Shown here one piece after another: positions 28,631-36,837 of a stretch of 64,000 nt of DNA. The notes beneath the pieces are model-generated. The model did no database searches and was not told where the DNA came from. It was given only the letters and a program-made list of their open reading frames with translations. The position numbers and the translations under genes are program-made. Each line of letters starts with the position of its first letter. Positions within the stretch are counted from its first letter, which is position 1. The stretch covers positions 8,548 through 72,547 of the forward strand of contig JAOYTL010000024.1 in assembly GCA_025846845.1 (NCBI GenBank), in the 5' to 3' direction. The stretch is from Alloboseaceae bacterium BT-24-1 (GTDB lineage: Bacteria > Pseudomonadota > Alphaproteobacteria > Rhizobiales > Beijerinckiaceae).

Positions 28631-29005
28631 ATGAACGACGACATCAAGGCGATCGAGGCTGCGACCTGGACCTATCTCGACGGGCTCTATGAGGGCGATG
28701 TCGAAAAACTTAGCTCGGTCTTCCATGCGACCAGTGCGCTGACGCAGTCGCTCGACGGCGAGCTCAAGGTCGTGCCGCGCGAGCAATGGTTCGAGGCTGT
28801 GAGGGGGCGCAAATCGCCGAAGGAGACCGGCCTGGAACGCGGCGACCACATCCTGGCGATCGATCTGGTCGGGCCGTCGATGGCGCTGGTCAAGGTCAAG
28901 TGCCAGATGCCGCCGCGCTATTTCACCGATCTTTTGTCGTTCCTGAAGGTCGACGGCAAATGGCTCGTGGCCCAGAAGGTGTTCATGACCGAGACGGGGC
29001 AGTGA
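28631..29005 (+). CDS. NTF2-like / lumazine-binding-like small protein
   Basis: This is a 124-residue NTF2-like protein of the Lumazine_bd_2/SnoaL type: an N-terminal helix region (AIEAATWTYLDGLYEGDVEKLSSVFH) and strands ending VDGKWLVAQKVFMTE. It lies between coxD and coxE on the same strand and is preceded by AGGAGCTGGAGCGAGCG. The second NTF2-like protein in this cluster is on the other strand at 27122. Its function is unknown; its position suggests a link with the hydroxylase. Confidence 0.8.
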   Translation: MNDDIKAIEAATWTYLDGLYEGDVEKLSSVFHATSALTQSLDGELKVVPREQWFEAVRGRKSPKETGLERGDHILAIDLVGPSMALVKVKCQMPPRYFTDLLSFLKVDGKWLVAQKVFMTETGQ

Positions 29006-29036
29006 GGCTGATTGCGCTTCCGGCGCAGGAGGCGAG

Positions 29037-29190
29037 AACCCCTCCCCCTTGTGGGGAGGGGCAGGGGTGGGGGGCGGAAAGTCGGAGCTCTTTGCCGGCG
29101 AAGCGCTCCCGTCCGCTTCTACGAGTCGTCTTGCACCCAGTCGCTCGCCCCCCATCCCCATACCCTTCCCCACAAGGGGGAAGGGAGGCG
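29037..29190. repeat. Intergenic inverted-repeat element, family A-like, copy 2
   Basis: Left arm AACCCCTCCCCCTTGTGGGG (from 29038) and right arm CCCTTCCCCACAAGGGGGAAG (to 29185) are inverted copies separated by about 110 bases. Its layout is the same as copies at 26938 and 30440 but the sequence is more diverged. Confidence 0.7.
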
Positions 29191-29219
29191 CCTTACCTCG
29201 CCTTTCGCAGCCGAACCCG

Positions 29220-30419
29220 ATGACCGGCAAGCTCGCCGAGAACGTCGCCTATTTCGCCCGCGCCCTTCGCGGCGCCGGCCTGCGCGTCGGACCGGGCGCG
29301 GTGGTCGAGGCGGTCGAGGCGCTGGCCGATGGCGCGCTCGGCGGCCGCGATGACGTCTACTGGGCGCTGCATGCGATCTTCGTGAAGAAGCATGAGGATT
29401 CGGCGGTCTACGACCAGGCTTTCCGGCTGTTCTGGCGTCGGCGCGGGCTGATCGAGAAGCTGATGGCGCAGATGTCGCCGGTGACGCCGCGGGTCGACAG
29501 CGAGCCGCAGAAGCCGGAGGCGGGCGCCCTGCGCGTTGCCGAGGCCTTCACGCCGCCGCCGCGCGAGGAGGAGCCGCCGGTCGAGCTGACCGAACTCACC
29601 GCGCGGCTCACCGTCTCCGAGCGCGAGACGCTGAAATCGCGCGATTTCGCCCAGATGAGCGCGGCCGAGATCGCGAAGGCGCGCCAGCTGATCGCCGGGC
29701 TCAGATTGCCTGACGATGCCGTGCCGACACGGCGCTTCCAGGCGGCGCATGCCGGCGCGCGGATCGACCCGCGCCGCACCTTCCGCCGCTCGCTCAGAGG
29801 TGGCGGCGCCTCGATCGACCTTGCCTTTCGCGAGCGGGCAGAGGTGCATCCGCCGCTGGTCGCGCTCGTCGATATCTCCGGCTCGATGGCGGAGTATTCG
29901 CGCATCTTCCTGCATTTCCTGCACGCCATCACCGAGCAGCGCCGGCGCGTCCACTCCTTCGTCTTCGGCACGCGCTTGACCAATATCACCCGCAGCTTGC
30001 GCGCCCGCGATCCCGACGAGGCCCTGGCGCTGGCGGGCAAGGCAGCGCCGGACTGGGAGGGCGGGACGCGCATCGCCTCGGCGCTGCACGTCTTCAACCG
30101 GGTCTGGTCGCGCCGCGTGCTGGCGGGCGGTGCGGTGGTGCTGCTCTTCACCGATGGGCTGGAACGCCATCTCGGCCCCGATCTCTCCTTCGAGATGGAC
30201 CGTCTGCACCGGTCCTGCCGGCAGCTGACCTGGCTCAATCCGCTGCTGCGCTATGACGCCTTCGAGGCCCGCGCCAGCGGCATCCGGACGATGCTGCCGC
30301 ATGTCGATCAGTTCCGGCCGATCCACAACCTCGCGGCCATGGCCGATCTCTGCGCTGCGCTGTCATCCGACGCACGGCAGACCACCGATCCGCGCCAGTG
30401 GTTGAAGAAGGCGGGTTGA
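29220..30419 (+). CDS. coxE: VWA-domain protein, CoxE-like
   Basis: This is a 399-residue cytoplasmic protein. The N-terminal half is helical (LAENVAYFARALRGAGLRVGPG is the usual CoxE start), and the C-terminal half is a VWA domain with the MIDAS motif DISGSM at residues 218-223 and a later LLFTDGLER block. With CoxD it forms a chaperone-like pair that matures molybdenum hydroxylases. ATG 29220 lies right after the repeat, with GGGGGAAGGGAGG some 30 bases upstream and no close ribosome site. Confidence 0.93.
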   Translation: MTGKLAENVAYFARALRGAGLRVGPGAVVEAVEALADGALGGRDDVYWALHAIFVKKHEDSAVYDQAFRLFWRRRGLIEKLMAQMSPVTPRVDSEPQKPEAGALRVAEAFTPPPREEEPPVELTELTARLTVSERETLKSRDFAQMSAAEIAKARQLIAGLRLPDDAVPTRRFQAAHAGARIDPRRTFRRSLRGGGASIDLAFRERAEVHPPLVALVDISGSMAEYSRIFLHFLHAITEQRRRVHSFVFGTRLTNITRSLRARDPDEALALAGKAAPDWEGGTRIASALHVFNRVWSRRVLAGGAVVLLFTDGLERHLGPDLSFEMDRLHRSCRQLTWLNPLLRYDAFEARASGIRTMLPHVDQFRPIHNLAAMADLCAALSSDARQTTDPRQWLKKAG

Positions 30420-30439
30420 GGCATGATCTGTCTAGCGGG

Positions 30440-30586
30440 CCTCCCTTCTCCCCTTGCGGGAGAAGGTGGCTCGGCGCAGCCGAGACGGATGAGGGGTCTC
30501 GCGACATGTCCGCCTTTTTGTAAGGGCTGACGGATAGGGCGGTGCGACCTCTCACCCCAACCCTCTACTGCAAGGAGAGAGGGGCA
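30440..30586. repeat. Intergenic inverted-repeat element, family A, copy 3
   Basis: The left arm CTCCCTTCTCCCCTTGCGGG (from 30441) is nearly identical to the one at 26941. The right arm CTCTCACCCCAACCCTCTAC is a close inverted match. It occupies most of the gap between coxE and the first xdhC half-gene. Confidence 0.8.
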
Positions 30587-30635
30587 AGTCCGGTGCTCTG
30601 CAAGACGGTTCTCAGATGGACGGCAAGCGACAGCC

Positions 30636-30962
30636 ATGATCAGCACCGATACCGACATCCTCGCGACCGCCGAGGCCTGGGCGAAAGCCGGGCGCGGAGT
30701 CGCGCTCGCCACCGTGGTCGAGACCTGGGGCTCGGCCCCGCGTCCGGTCGGCTCGCATCTCGTCATAGACGGCGAGGGCAACTTCCTCGGCTCGGTCTCC
30801 GGCGGCTGCGTCGAGGGCGCGGTCGTGGCCGAGGCCGGTGACGTCATCGCCGACGGCAAGCCGCGCACGCTCGAATTCGGCGTCGCCGACGAGACCGCCT
30901 GGCAGGTCGGCCTCTCCTGCGGCGGCCGGATCAAGGTCTATGTCGAGCCGGTTCGGGCTTAG
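30636..30962 (+). CDS. XdhC/CoxI family protein, N-terminal domain only
   Basis: This is a 108-residue protein that equals the first domain of XdhC (TVVETWGSAPRPVGSHLVID, GSVSGGCVEG, LSCGGRIKVYVEP). XdhC-type proteins bind the molybdenum cofactor, aid its sulfuration and insert it into the hydroxylase. The Rossmann domain normally found after it is encoded by a separate gene at 31612, with a LysE-type gene in between. It is preceded by the family A repeat. Confidence 0.9.
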   Translation: MISTDTDILATAEAWAKAGRGVALATVVETWGSAPRPVGSHLVIDGEGNFLGSVSGGCVEGAVVAEAGDVIADGKPRTLEFGVADETAWQVGLSCGGRIKVYVEPVRA

Positions 30963-30974
30963 GGAAACGTAAGC

Positions 30975-31607
30975 ATGGCCTCCTGGGAAACGCTTCTCGC
31001 CTTCGCGACGCTGACGCTGCTCATCGCCTATTTCCCCGGGCCGGCGCTGCTCTACACGGCGGCACAGACCATCGCCCATGGCCGCAAGGCCGGGCTGATG
31101 GCGATGCTCGGCATCCATCTTGGCTGCTATGTCCACGTCATCGCCGCGGCCTTCGGCCTGTCGGCCGTGTTCAAGCACGTGCCCGAGCTCTACGTCGCGG
31201 TGAAGATCGTCGGCGCGCTCTATCTGGTCTGGCTGGGCATCGGCATGATCCGCTCGAAGCTGGGCGGCCTCGAGCCGCAGGCGGTGGCGCCGGCCAAAAC
31301 GGTCCGGCGCGCCCTGATCGATTCCTTCATCGTCGAGGTGCTCAACCCGAAGGTGGCGCTGTTCTTCATCGCGCTGATGCCGCAGTTCGTCGATCCCGCC
31401 GCGTCGCTGCCGGTCTGGGCGCAGTTCCTGATCCTCGGCATCATCGTCAATTTCGCCTTCTCCTCGGCCGATCTCATCACCGTGTTGGCCGCGAGCCTGG
31501 TGATGAAGACGATGAAGGCGAGCAGGGCCGGCTTCGCCTTCGGGCGCTGGCTCGGCGGCTCGCTGATGATCGGGCTCGGCCTCAAGCTCGCAACCGACAA
31601 GGGCTGA
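30975..31607 (+). CDS. LysE family translocator
   Basis: This is a 210-residue inner-membrane exporter with about six hydrophobic helices. LIAYFPGPALLYTAAQTIAHGRKAG is the family's N-terminal motif (usually PGP), and LNPKVALFFIALMPQFV is the second. LysE/RhtB proteins export amino acids or similar metabolites. It starts 13 bases after the first xdhC half and ends five bases before the second, all on one strand, so it is cotranscribed with cofactor-maturation genes, which is odd. Confidence 0.92.
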   Translation: MASWETLLAFATLTLLIAYFPGPALLYTAAQTIAHGRKAGLMAMLGIHLGCYVHVIAAAFGLSAVFKHVPELYVAVKIVGALYLVWLGIGMIRSKLGGLEPQAVAPAKTVRRALIDSFIVEVLNPKVALFFIALMPQFVDPAASLPVWAQFLILGIIVNFAFSSADLITVLAASLVMKTMKASRAGFAFGRWLGGSLMIGLGLKLATDKG

Positions 31608-31611
31608 CGCG

Positions 31612-32304
31612 GTGGATCTTTCGCTCCTGTCCACGCTCAATGCCGAGCGCGCCGCCCGGCGCGCCACGGTGCTGGTGACCGAGCTCGGTTCCAGCGAGCA
31701 GCGGCTGGTCAGGGAGGTCGATCTTGCCGGCGATCCGCTGGCGGAGGCGCTCGACAAGCAGCTGCGCAGCGGCAAGAGCGGGACTGTTGAGGTCGACGGC
31801 AGGGCCTATTTCCTGACCGTGCAGGCGCCGCCGCCGCGCATCGTCGTCACTGGTGCCGTCCACATCTCGCAGGCGCTGGCGCCGATGGCCAAGCTGCTCG
31901 ATCTCGACATCGCGGTCATCGACCCGCGAACCGCCTTCGCCACGCAGGAGCGTTTCCCGGAGGTGACCTTGCTGGCGCAGTGGCCGGAAGAGGCACTGCA
32001 GCGCCTGCCGTTCGACGGCTACACCGCCTTCGTCGCGCTGACGCATGATCCGAAGATCGACGATCCAGCGCTGATCGCTGCGCTGCGCTCTGACTGCTTC
32101 TATATCGGCGCGCTCGGCAGCCGGAAAACGCATGGCAAGCGGCTGGAACGGCTTGCCGCAGCCGGCTTCGGCGAAGCTGATGTGAAACGCATCCACGCGC
32201 CGATCGGGCTCGACATCGGCGCAGTCTCCCCGGCCGAGATCGCACTCGCCATCCTCGGCGAGATCGTGCAGGCGTTGCGCGGCCCGCGGCGCAAGCCCGC
32301 TTGA
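31612..32304 (+). CDS. XdhC family protein, Rossmann domain (GTG start)
   Basis: This is a 230-residue protein carrying the C-terminal XdhC Rossmann domain: a variable N-terminal region, then VVTGAVHISQALAPMA (nucleotide-binding loop), ALTHDPKIDDPAL and YIGALGSRKTHGKRLERL. The start is GTG at 31612, five bases after the LysE stop; no ATG fits. Together with the 108-residue gene it would rebuild a complete XdhC. It likely helps load sulfurated molybdenum cofactor into the CoxL-type subunit. Confidence 0.9.
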   Translation: MDLSLLSTLNAERAARRATVLVTELGSSEQRLVREVDLAGDPLAEALDKQLRSGKSGTVEVDGRAYFLTVQAPPPRIVVTGAVHISQALAPMAKLLDLDIAVIDPRTAFATQERFPEVTLLAQWPEEALQRLPFDGYTAFVALTHDPKIDDPALIAALRSDCFYIGALGSRKTHGKRLERLAAAGFGEADVKRIHAPIGLDIGAVSPAEIALAILGEIVQALRGPRRKPA

Positions 32305-32317
32305 GAGATAACGCCCC

Positions 32318-33934
32318 ATGAAGTTCGGTCCTGTCCCGATCGCCGAAGCCGCTGGCTGCGTCGCAGCCCACACCGTGCGCGCCGGCGACGTGATCGTGCG
32401 CAAGGGCGCGACCATCGGCGAGGAGGACGTACGCAGGTTCGCCGCGGCCGGGTTGACCGAGATCGTCGCCGTGCAGTTCGAGGCCGGCGACATCGATGAG
32501 AACACCGCCGCCGAGCAGTTGGCGCGGGCGCTGGCGGGCCGGGCGGTGGTGACCGAGGCGCCGTTCACCGGCCGGGTCAATCTGTTCGCCGCGGCGCCCG
32601 GCATCCTCCGGATCGATACCGCCGTGATCGATGCGCTGAATGCCGTCGATGAGGCGATCACCGTCGCGACCCTGCCGGCGCTGAAGCCGGTGGTCGCCGG
32701 CGAGATGGTCGGCACGGTCAAGATCATCCCTTATGCCGTGTCGGAAAGACGGGTCGCCGAGGCGCTGGAGCGGCTTGGCGCCGGCAGGCCGATCGCGGTC
32801 GCCGAGTACAGGCTGAAATCGGTCGCGGTCGTCTCGACCTTGCTGCCGGGCCTGAAGACCAGCGTGGTCGACAAGACGCTTCGCACCATGGCCGAGCGGC
32901 TTGAGCCGGCCGGCGCTGCGATCGAACGCGACCGGCGTGTGCCGCATGAGAGCCCGCCGCTGGCAGAGGCGATCCGCGAGGCCGTGGCCGGTCCAGCCGA
33001 GATCGTCGTGGTCTTCGGCGCTTCGGCCATCACCGACCGGCGCGATGTCGTGCCGCAAGCCCTCGTCGAGGCTGGCGGCACGGTCGAGCATCTCGGCATG
33101 CCGGTCGACCCCGGCAATCTGCTGATGCTGGGTACGCTGGGTGGCAAGCCGGTGATCGGCGCCCCGGGCTGCGCCCGCTCGCCCAAGGAGAACGGCTTCG
33201 ACTGGGTGCTGCAGCGCAGCCTTGCCGGCGTGCCCGTCAGCCGCGCCGACATCCAGAAAATGGGCGTCGGCGGGCTGCTGATGGAGATCGTCTCGCGGCC
33301 GCAGCCGCGTGCGCCCGGCCGCGCGGAAGCGGCGCCCGTTGCAGGCATCGTGCTGGCTGCCGGGCGCTCGACCCGGATGGGCGCCGGCAACAAGCTGCTT
33401 CAGGCGGTGCGCGGCAAGCCGCTGGTGCGCCATGCCGTGGAAGCGCAGCTCGCTTCGCGCGCCGCGCCGGTGATCGTCGTCACCGGCCATCAGCAGGACG
33501 AGGTCCGCGCCGCGCTTGCGGGGCTCGACGTCGCCATCGTGCACAATCCTGCCTTCGCCGAGGGGCTGTCGGGCTCGCTCAAGGCCGGGCTCGCGGCGCT
33601 GCCGGCGGGCATCCCCGGCGTCGTCGTCTCGCTCGGCGACATGCCGAACGTCACCGCCGGCGTGATCGACCGGCTGGCGCAGGCCTTCGCCGACCGGCCC
33701 GATGCACTCGCGGTCGCGCCGACGCTGCTCGGCCAGCGCGGCAACCCGGTGCTGCTGTCGCGGGGCATCTTTCCCGAGGTCGCCAAGCTCGGCGGGGATC
33801 AGGGCGCGCGCCGCCTGCTCGACGCAGCCGGCGATGCGGTCGAAGAGATCGCGCTCGACGATCCCGCCATCGCGCTCGACATCGACACGCCCGAAGCGCT
33901 TCGGGCGCTGACGGGGCAGGGGCCCCGCGGCTGA
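32318..33934 (+). CDS. Molybdopterin-binding / NTP-transferase (MocA-like) fusion protein
   Basis: This is a 538-residue two-domain protein. Residues 1-335 resemble a MoeA/MogA-like molybdopterin-binding part (SVVDKTLRTMAERL, VVFGASAITDRRDVVPQALV, PGCARSPKENGFD). Residues 340-530 are a MobA/MocA-type nucleotidyltransferase with LAAGRSTRMG at 346-355 and SLGDMPNVT, the usual metal-site block. MocA makes molybdopterin cytosine dinucleotide, the cofactor of CoxL-type subunits, so this gene probably finishes the cofactor for the hydroxylase. It follows xdhC by 13 bases and ends the cluster. Confidence 0.9.
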   Translation: MKFGPVPIAEAAGCVAAHTVRAGDVIVRKGATIGEEDVRRFAAAGLTEIVAVQFEAGDIDENTAAEQLARALAGRAVVTEAPFTGRVNLFAAAPGILRIDTAVIDALNAVDEAITVATLPALKPVVAGEMVGTVKIIPYAVSERRVAEALERLGAGRPIAVAEYRLKSVAVVSTLLPGLKTSVVDKTLRTMAERLEPAGAAIERDRRVPHESPPLAEAIREAVAGPAEIVVVFGASAITDRRDVVPQALVEAGGTVEHLGMPVDPGNLLMLGTLGGKPVIGAPGCARSPKENGFDWVLQRSLAGVPVSRADIQKMGVGGLLMEIVSRPQPRAPGRAEAAPVAGIVLAAGRSTRMGAGNKLLQAVRGKPLVRHAVEAQLASRAAPVIVVTGHQQDEVRAALAGLDVAIVHNPAFAEGLSGSLKAGLAALPAGIPGVVVSLGDMPNVTAGVIDRLAQAFADRPDALAVAPTLLGQRGNPVLLSRGIFPEVAKLGGDQGARRLLDAAGDAVEEIALDDPAIALDIDTPEALRALTGQGPRG

Positions 33935-33939
33935 GCGTT

Positions 33940-35565
33940 TCAGGCTGCGCTCAGCAGACCGGCGCGCCACAGCCGCAGCAATTGCCCGAGCACGGTGACG
34001 CAGTCCTCGGCGATCTCCGGGTCGAGTTCCCGGACGCGAAGCAGCTCCGGATTATCCGGGTCCGGCAGATGCCGGACGATGCGGACCTCGTGGATATCGC
34101 GGTCGGCGGCGGCCTTCCGGCGGATGTCGGTCGCCAGGCGCTTCATCCCGTTAAGGGCATCCTGTTGCGAGCCGGAAAGCTCGTCGCCGTCGCGGACATA
34201 GGTCATCAGGATGTTGGGCAGCACGGCGACCAGGTTCGGCGGCGCGTAGACCAAGGGTTTGGCCTTGGCGGAGGCCGTCTCGGCGATCTCGACGCTGCGG
34301 CCGAGCCGCACCAGCGCGCACCAGTGGACCATCTCGCCGATCGGGTCCTGGAAAGGTTGGAACTCGTTGACCGCGAAACGGCGCCGGATCGCGGCGCGGT
34401 CGCCACGCGGCCAGGTCTGGCCGATCAGCCGCAGCAGCGGCCACGGATAGAGCAGACGATATAGCCTCGTCCGCGACTCGTTCTGCGGCGCGAGATTGTC
34501 GTCGGGGACGCCGGGCGCTTGTGCCGCCTCATCGGGCTCGATTGGTCCGAGCCGGCGAGCCGAGGCTCCGGAGGCTGAAGAGACTGTGACACGGGTCGGC
34601 TTGCGCCTGGACGCCGATGGTGTCGAACCCTGGGACCTGCCGTAGAAGTGGACGTGCGGCTCGGCTTCGGTGCCTGGACCGCGCGTCAGCCGCTCGATCA
34701 TCCAGTTCAGCACGATGTCGCCGAGCCGGTGATCGGAATAACCGCCGCCGATATCGCTGTGGACGCCGGGGAACCAGACCTGCTCGATCCGCTGGAACTC
34801 CTCATGGCGCGGACGCTGCCAGACCGCCGCTTGGAAGGGCTCCCGTTTTTCGTCGATGGCGAGCGCATGGAAGGCGTAGTCGACGATGCGGCTGACCTCG
34901 GTATCGTGGAACTGCAGGAAGAGGCGATTGATCACGCGGGCCCAGGTCGAGGGAATGCCGAGCGAGCCGACGGTGTCGAAGACGCCCATGGCGCGGACCC
35001 GGACATTCTCGTGTACCAGCCTGTCGCGGGCGGCGGCGCTACCGGGGAAGCGTTGCTTGGGCGGGATGCGGTAATAGGCCCAGGCCGCGCTCTCGTTGGC
35101 CTCCGTGCAGTGCTCGCGTCTGAGCAGGCCGGAGGCCGCGATATAGCCGACCAGGCTGCGTGCCGTGTAGGCGCCGCGGGAGAAACCGAACACGCAGATC
35201 TCATCGCCGGGGTGATAGGCGGCGCTGAGATAGCGATAGGCCTGGCGGACATTGATCGAGAGGCCGGCGCCGAGCGCCCCGCCGATGAAGCGGTCGAGCC
35301 TGGAGAGGCCGGTGCCGACGCCGGAATCGTAATAGATCGACTGGAGGCAGATGGTCTTCTCGGACTTTCCGGTGGTGCCATCGACCTTGACCTTCGGCAT
35401 GGCGAGGTTGCGCAGGCGCACGATATGGGTCTGCTCACCCTCGCGATCGTCGCTGTTCCAGGTGCCGTCGAGGAAGATCAGATGGCGGCGCAAGGGTGGC
35501 GTGTCGGGAGCGGCGGAAGGAGCCGATGCGTTCGACGGCTGCTGGGTCGATGTATTGTCCTGCAT
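33940..35565 (-). CDS. DUF2235 alpha/beta-hydrolase-like protein
   Basis: This is a 541-residue soluble protein with the DUF2235 domain: HLIFLDGTWNSDD near the N-terminus, the nucleophile-type motif GFSRGAYTAR, and a later FPGVHSDIGGGY block. These match the fold of type VI secretion phospholipase effectors (Tle1) and related hydrolases, but no vgrG, tssI or immunity gene is seen here. GGAGG lies seven bases upstream of ATG 35565, which fixes the start. The N-terminal 25 residues and a stretch in the middle are low-complexity. Confidence 0.85.
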   Translation of the reverse strand: MQDNTSTQQPSNASAPSAAPDTPPLRRHLIFLDGTWNSDDREGEQTHIVRLRNLAMPKVKVDGTTGKSEKTICLQSIYYDSGVGTGLSRLDRFIGGALGAGLSINVRQAYRYLSAAYHPGDEICVFGFSRGAYTARSLVGYIAASGLLRREHCTEANESAAWAYYRIPPKQRFPGSAAARDRLVHENVRVRAMGVFDTVGSLGIPSTWARVINRLFLQFHDTEVSRIVDYAFHALAIDEKREPFQAAVWQRPRHEEFQRIEQVWFPGVHSDIGGGYSDHRLGDIVLNWMIERLTRGPGTEAEPHVHFYGRSQGSTPSASRRKPTRVTVSSASGASARRLGPIEPDEAAQAPGVPDDNLAPQNESRTRLYRLLYPWPLLRLIGQTWPRGDRAAIRRRFAVNEFQPFQDPIGEMVHWCALVRLGRSVEIAETASAKAKPLVYAPPNLVAVLPNILMTYVRDGDELSGSQQDALNGMKRLATDIRRKAAADRDIHEVRIVRHLPDPDNPELLRVRELDPEIAEDCVTVLGQLLRLWRAGLLSAA

Positions 35566-35590
35566 GGTTGCCCCTCCCTGACCTTTTGCG

Positions 35591-36304
35591 TCAACGCTTC
35601 CAGTGAAGCCCCAGGGTGACATAGGCGCCGGACTTCTCGTCTCGCGTTTTCTGGAAGCCTGCGGCCAGGCGCCAGTCCAACCTGAACAGCCGCAAGCCGG
35701 TCAGGTGCACTCCGAGGCGCACCTTGTGATAATCGCGCTCACGATAGCCTTCGAACTCGGGTCCGAGATAGAGGTCGCCGACCAGCCGCCATCCCGGAGC
35801 CAGACGGCCCCAATAACGGCCGCCCTCGGTCAGGATCGCGTAGGCATTCGCTTGCAGAACCGAGTTTTCCGTCGTCCTTGACCAGAAATCGGCCTGGAGG
35901 CGCAGCGCCCGGCGATATTCAAAGCTGAGATATCGGCGCGTCTCGCGGTAAGCCACCTCGACAGCCGGGCCAGCCGAGAGAGCCAGAAAGCTGTCGCCGA
36001 TGCGCCATTCATAGCCCAACAAGGTGTGGAATTCGGTCCTGTAGAGGCGGCCCTCGGTCGGCTTGCGATAGGCCGGCTCGACACTCATCCCCCATTTCGC
36101 CTCGATGCGGAAGCCGCTGGCATCTAGTCCGCCAAAGGCGCCGAATGCCCGTTTGAGCCCTATGGAGCCATGGGTCTTGCGCGCATCGGCCTCGAGCGAA
36201 CCGAAGATGACCAGTGAGAGCGGCGTGCGTTCGAAGAGAGCGGGGTCGGCCAGCGACGTTGACGGAGCGAGCATCAGTGTCGCGCCGATGCCGCGCGCGA
36301 ACAT
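35591..36304 (-). CDS. Outer-membrane beta-barrel protein, BcsS-like
   Basis: This is a protein of about 237 residues with a short signal-like N-terminus (cleavage likely near SLADP) and alternating amphipathic strands ending in a basic, aromatic C-terminus (VTLGLHWKR). It resembles BcsS, a barrel associated with cellulose synthesis in alphaproteobacteria. No bcsA, bcsB or bcsC is nearby, so a role in cellulose export is unproven. The start is uncertain: ATG 36304 is used, and a GTG at 36370 would give a longer signal region. It lies 25 bases upstream of the DUF2235 gene on the same strand. Confidence 0.7.
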   Translation of the reverse strand: MFARGIGATLMLAPSTSLADPALFERTPLSLVIFGSLEADARKTHGSIGLKRAFGAFGGLDASGFRIEAKWGMSVEPAYRKPTEGRLYRTEFHTLLGYEWRIGDSFLALSAGPAVEVAYRETRRYLSFEYRRALRLQADFWSRTTENSVLQANAYAILTEGGRYWGRLAPGWRLVGDLYLGPEFEGYRERDYHKVRLGVHLTGLRLFRLDWRLAAGFQKTRDEKSGAYVTLGLHWKR

Positions 36305-36486
36305 GCCTGATCGGCTCGCGACCCCCCACGCCACGCCTACGCCCCTTCCGTCCCTATCGTCGGACGGCACCCATGCACGTCATGAGTGTGGCAGGTGGCG
36401 GAATTCCTGCAAGTATTTGTTAACCATCGCGCCTCACCCTGACGACAGCCGGCTCATTGTTCTCTCGTCAAAGGAGCGCATCGGTC

Positions 36487-36756
36487 ATGGTCTCGCAGGA
36501 TTTCATCCGCCAGCTGGCAGGCTACGGGCTGACGACCGCCAACATCCTCTACAGGATGCCGGATCACCCCGACTTCCTGCAGAGTTATGTCTGGCAGGAA
36601 TACGACCTGGCTCCGCGCTTCCCGGAGCTGCACAAATTCCTCGATTTCTGGCGGCGCGAGCTCGACGGTCCGCTGCATTCGATCACGGTGGCGCATGCGA
36701 GGCTGATCCGCCCAGCCGAGATCGTGAATGTGAACGGGGTGCTGACGTTGCACTGA
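36487..36756 (+). CDS. Usg family protein
   Basis: This is an 89-residue small protein of the Usg family, common in alphaproteobacteria, named after an open reading frame near trp genes. It has the family blocks DFIRQLAGYGLTTANILYRMPDHPDFLQ, VWQEYDLAP and FLDFWRRELDGPLHSI. AAAGGAG lies upstream of ATG 36487. Function is unknown. No trp gene is present here. Confidence 0.9.
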   Translation: MVSQDFIRQLAGYGLTTANILYRMPDHPDFLQSYVWQEYDLAPRFPELHKFLDFWRRELDGPLHSITVAHARLIRPAEIVNVNGVLTLH

Positions 36757-36837
36757 CTGCCATGCGCTGCGACGGGGTTGTTGGGCCGGCGCCGGACATG
36801 CTAGGCCGCAGGCCCTGCTCATCGCCCGGCGAGCCTC

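Noticed and set aside
26938..30586. A CRISPR array in the repeat-rich cox region
   Set aside because: The repeats are paired inverted arms with irregular spacing and no constant-length spacers; no cas gene is present in the window.
31916..33970. A 684-codon open frame opposite the xdhC and molybdopterin/NTP-transferase genes
   Set aside because: Same reason: low-complexity antisense of recognised genes with intact motifs.
33940..35565. Calling the DUF2235 gene a type VI secretion effector
   Set aside because: No vgrG, PAAR, tss or immunity gene is nearby; only fold similarity is supported.
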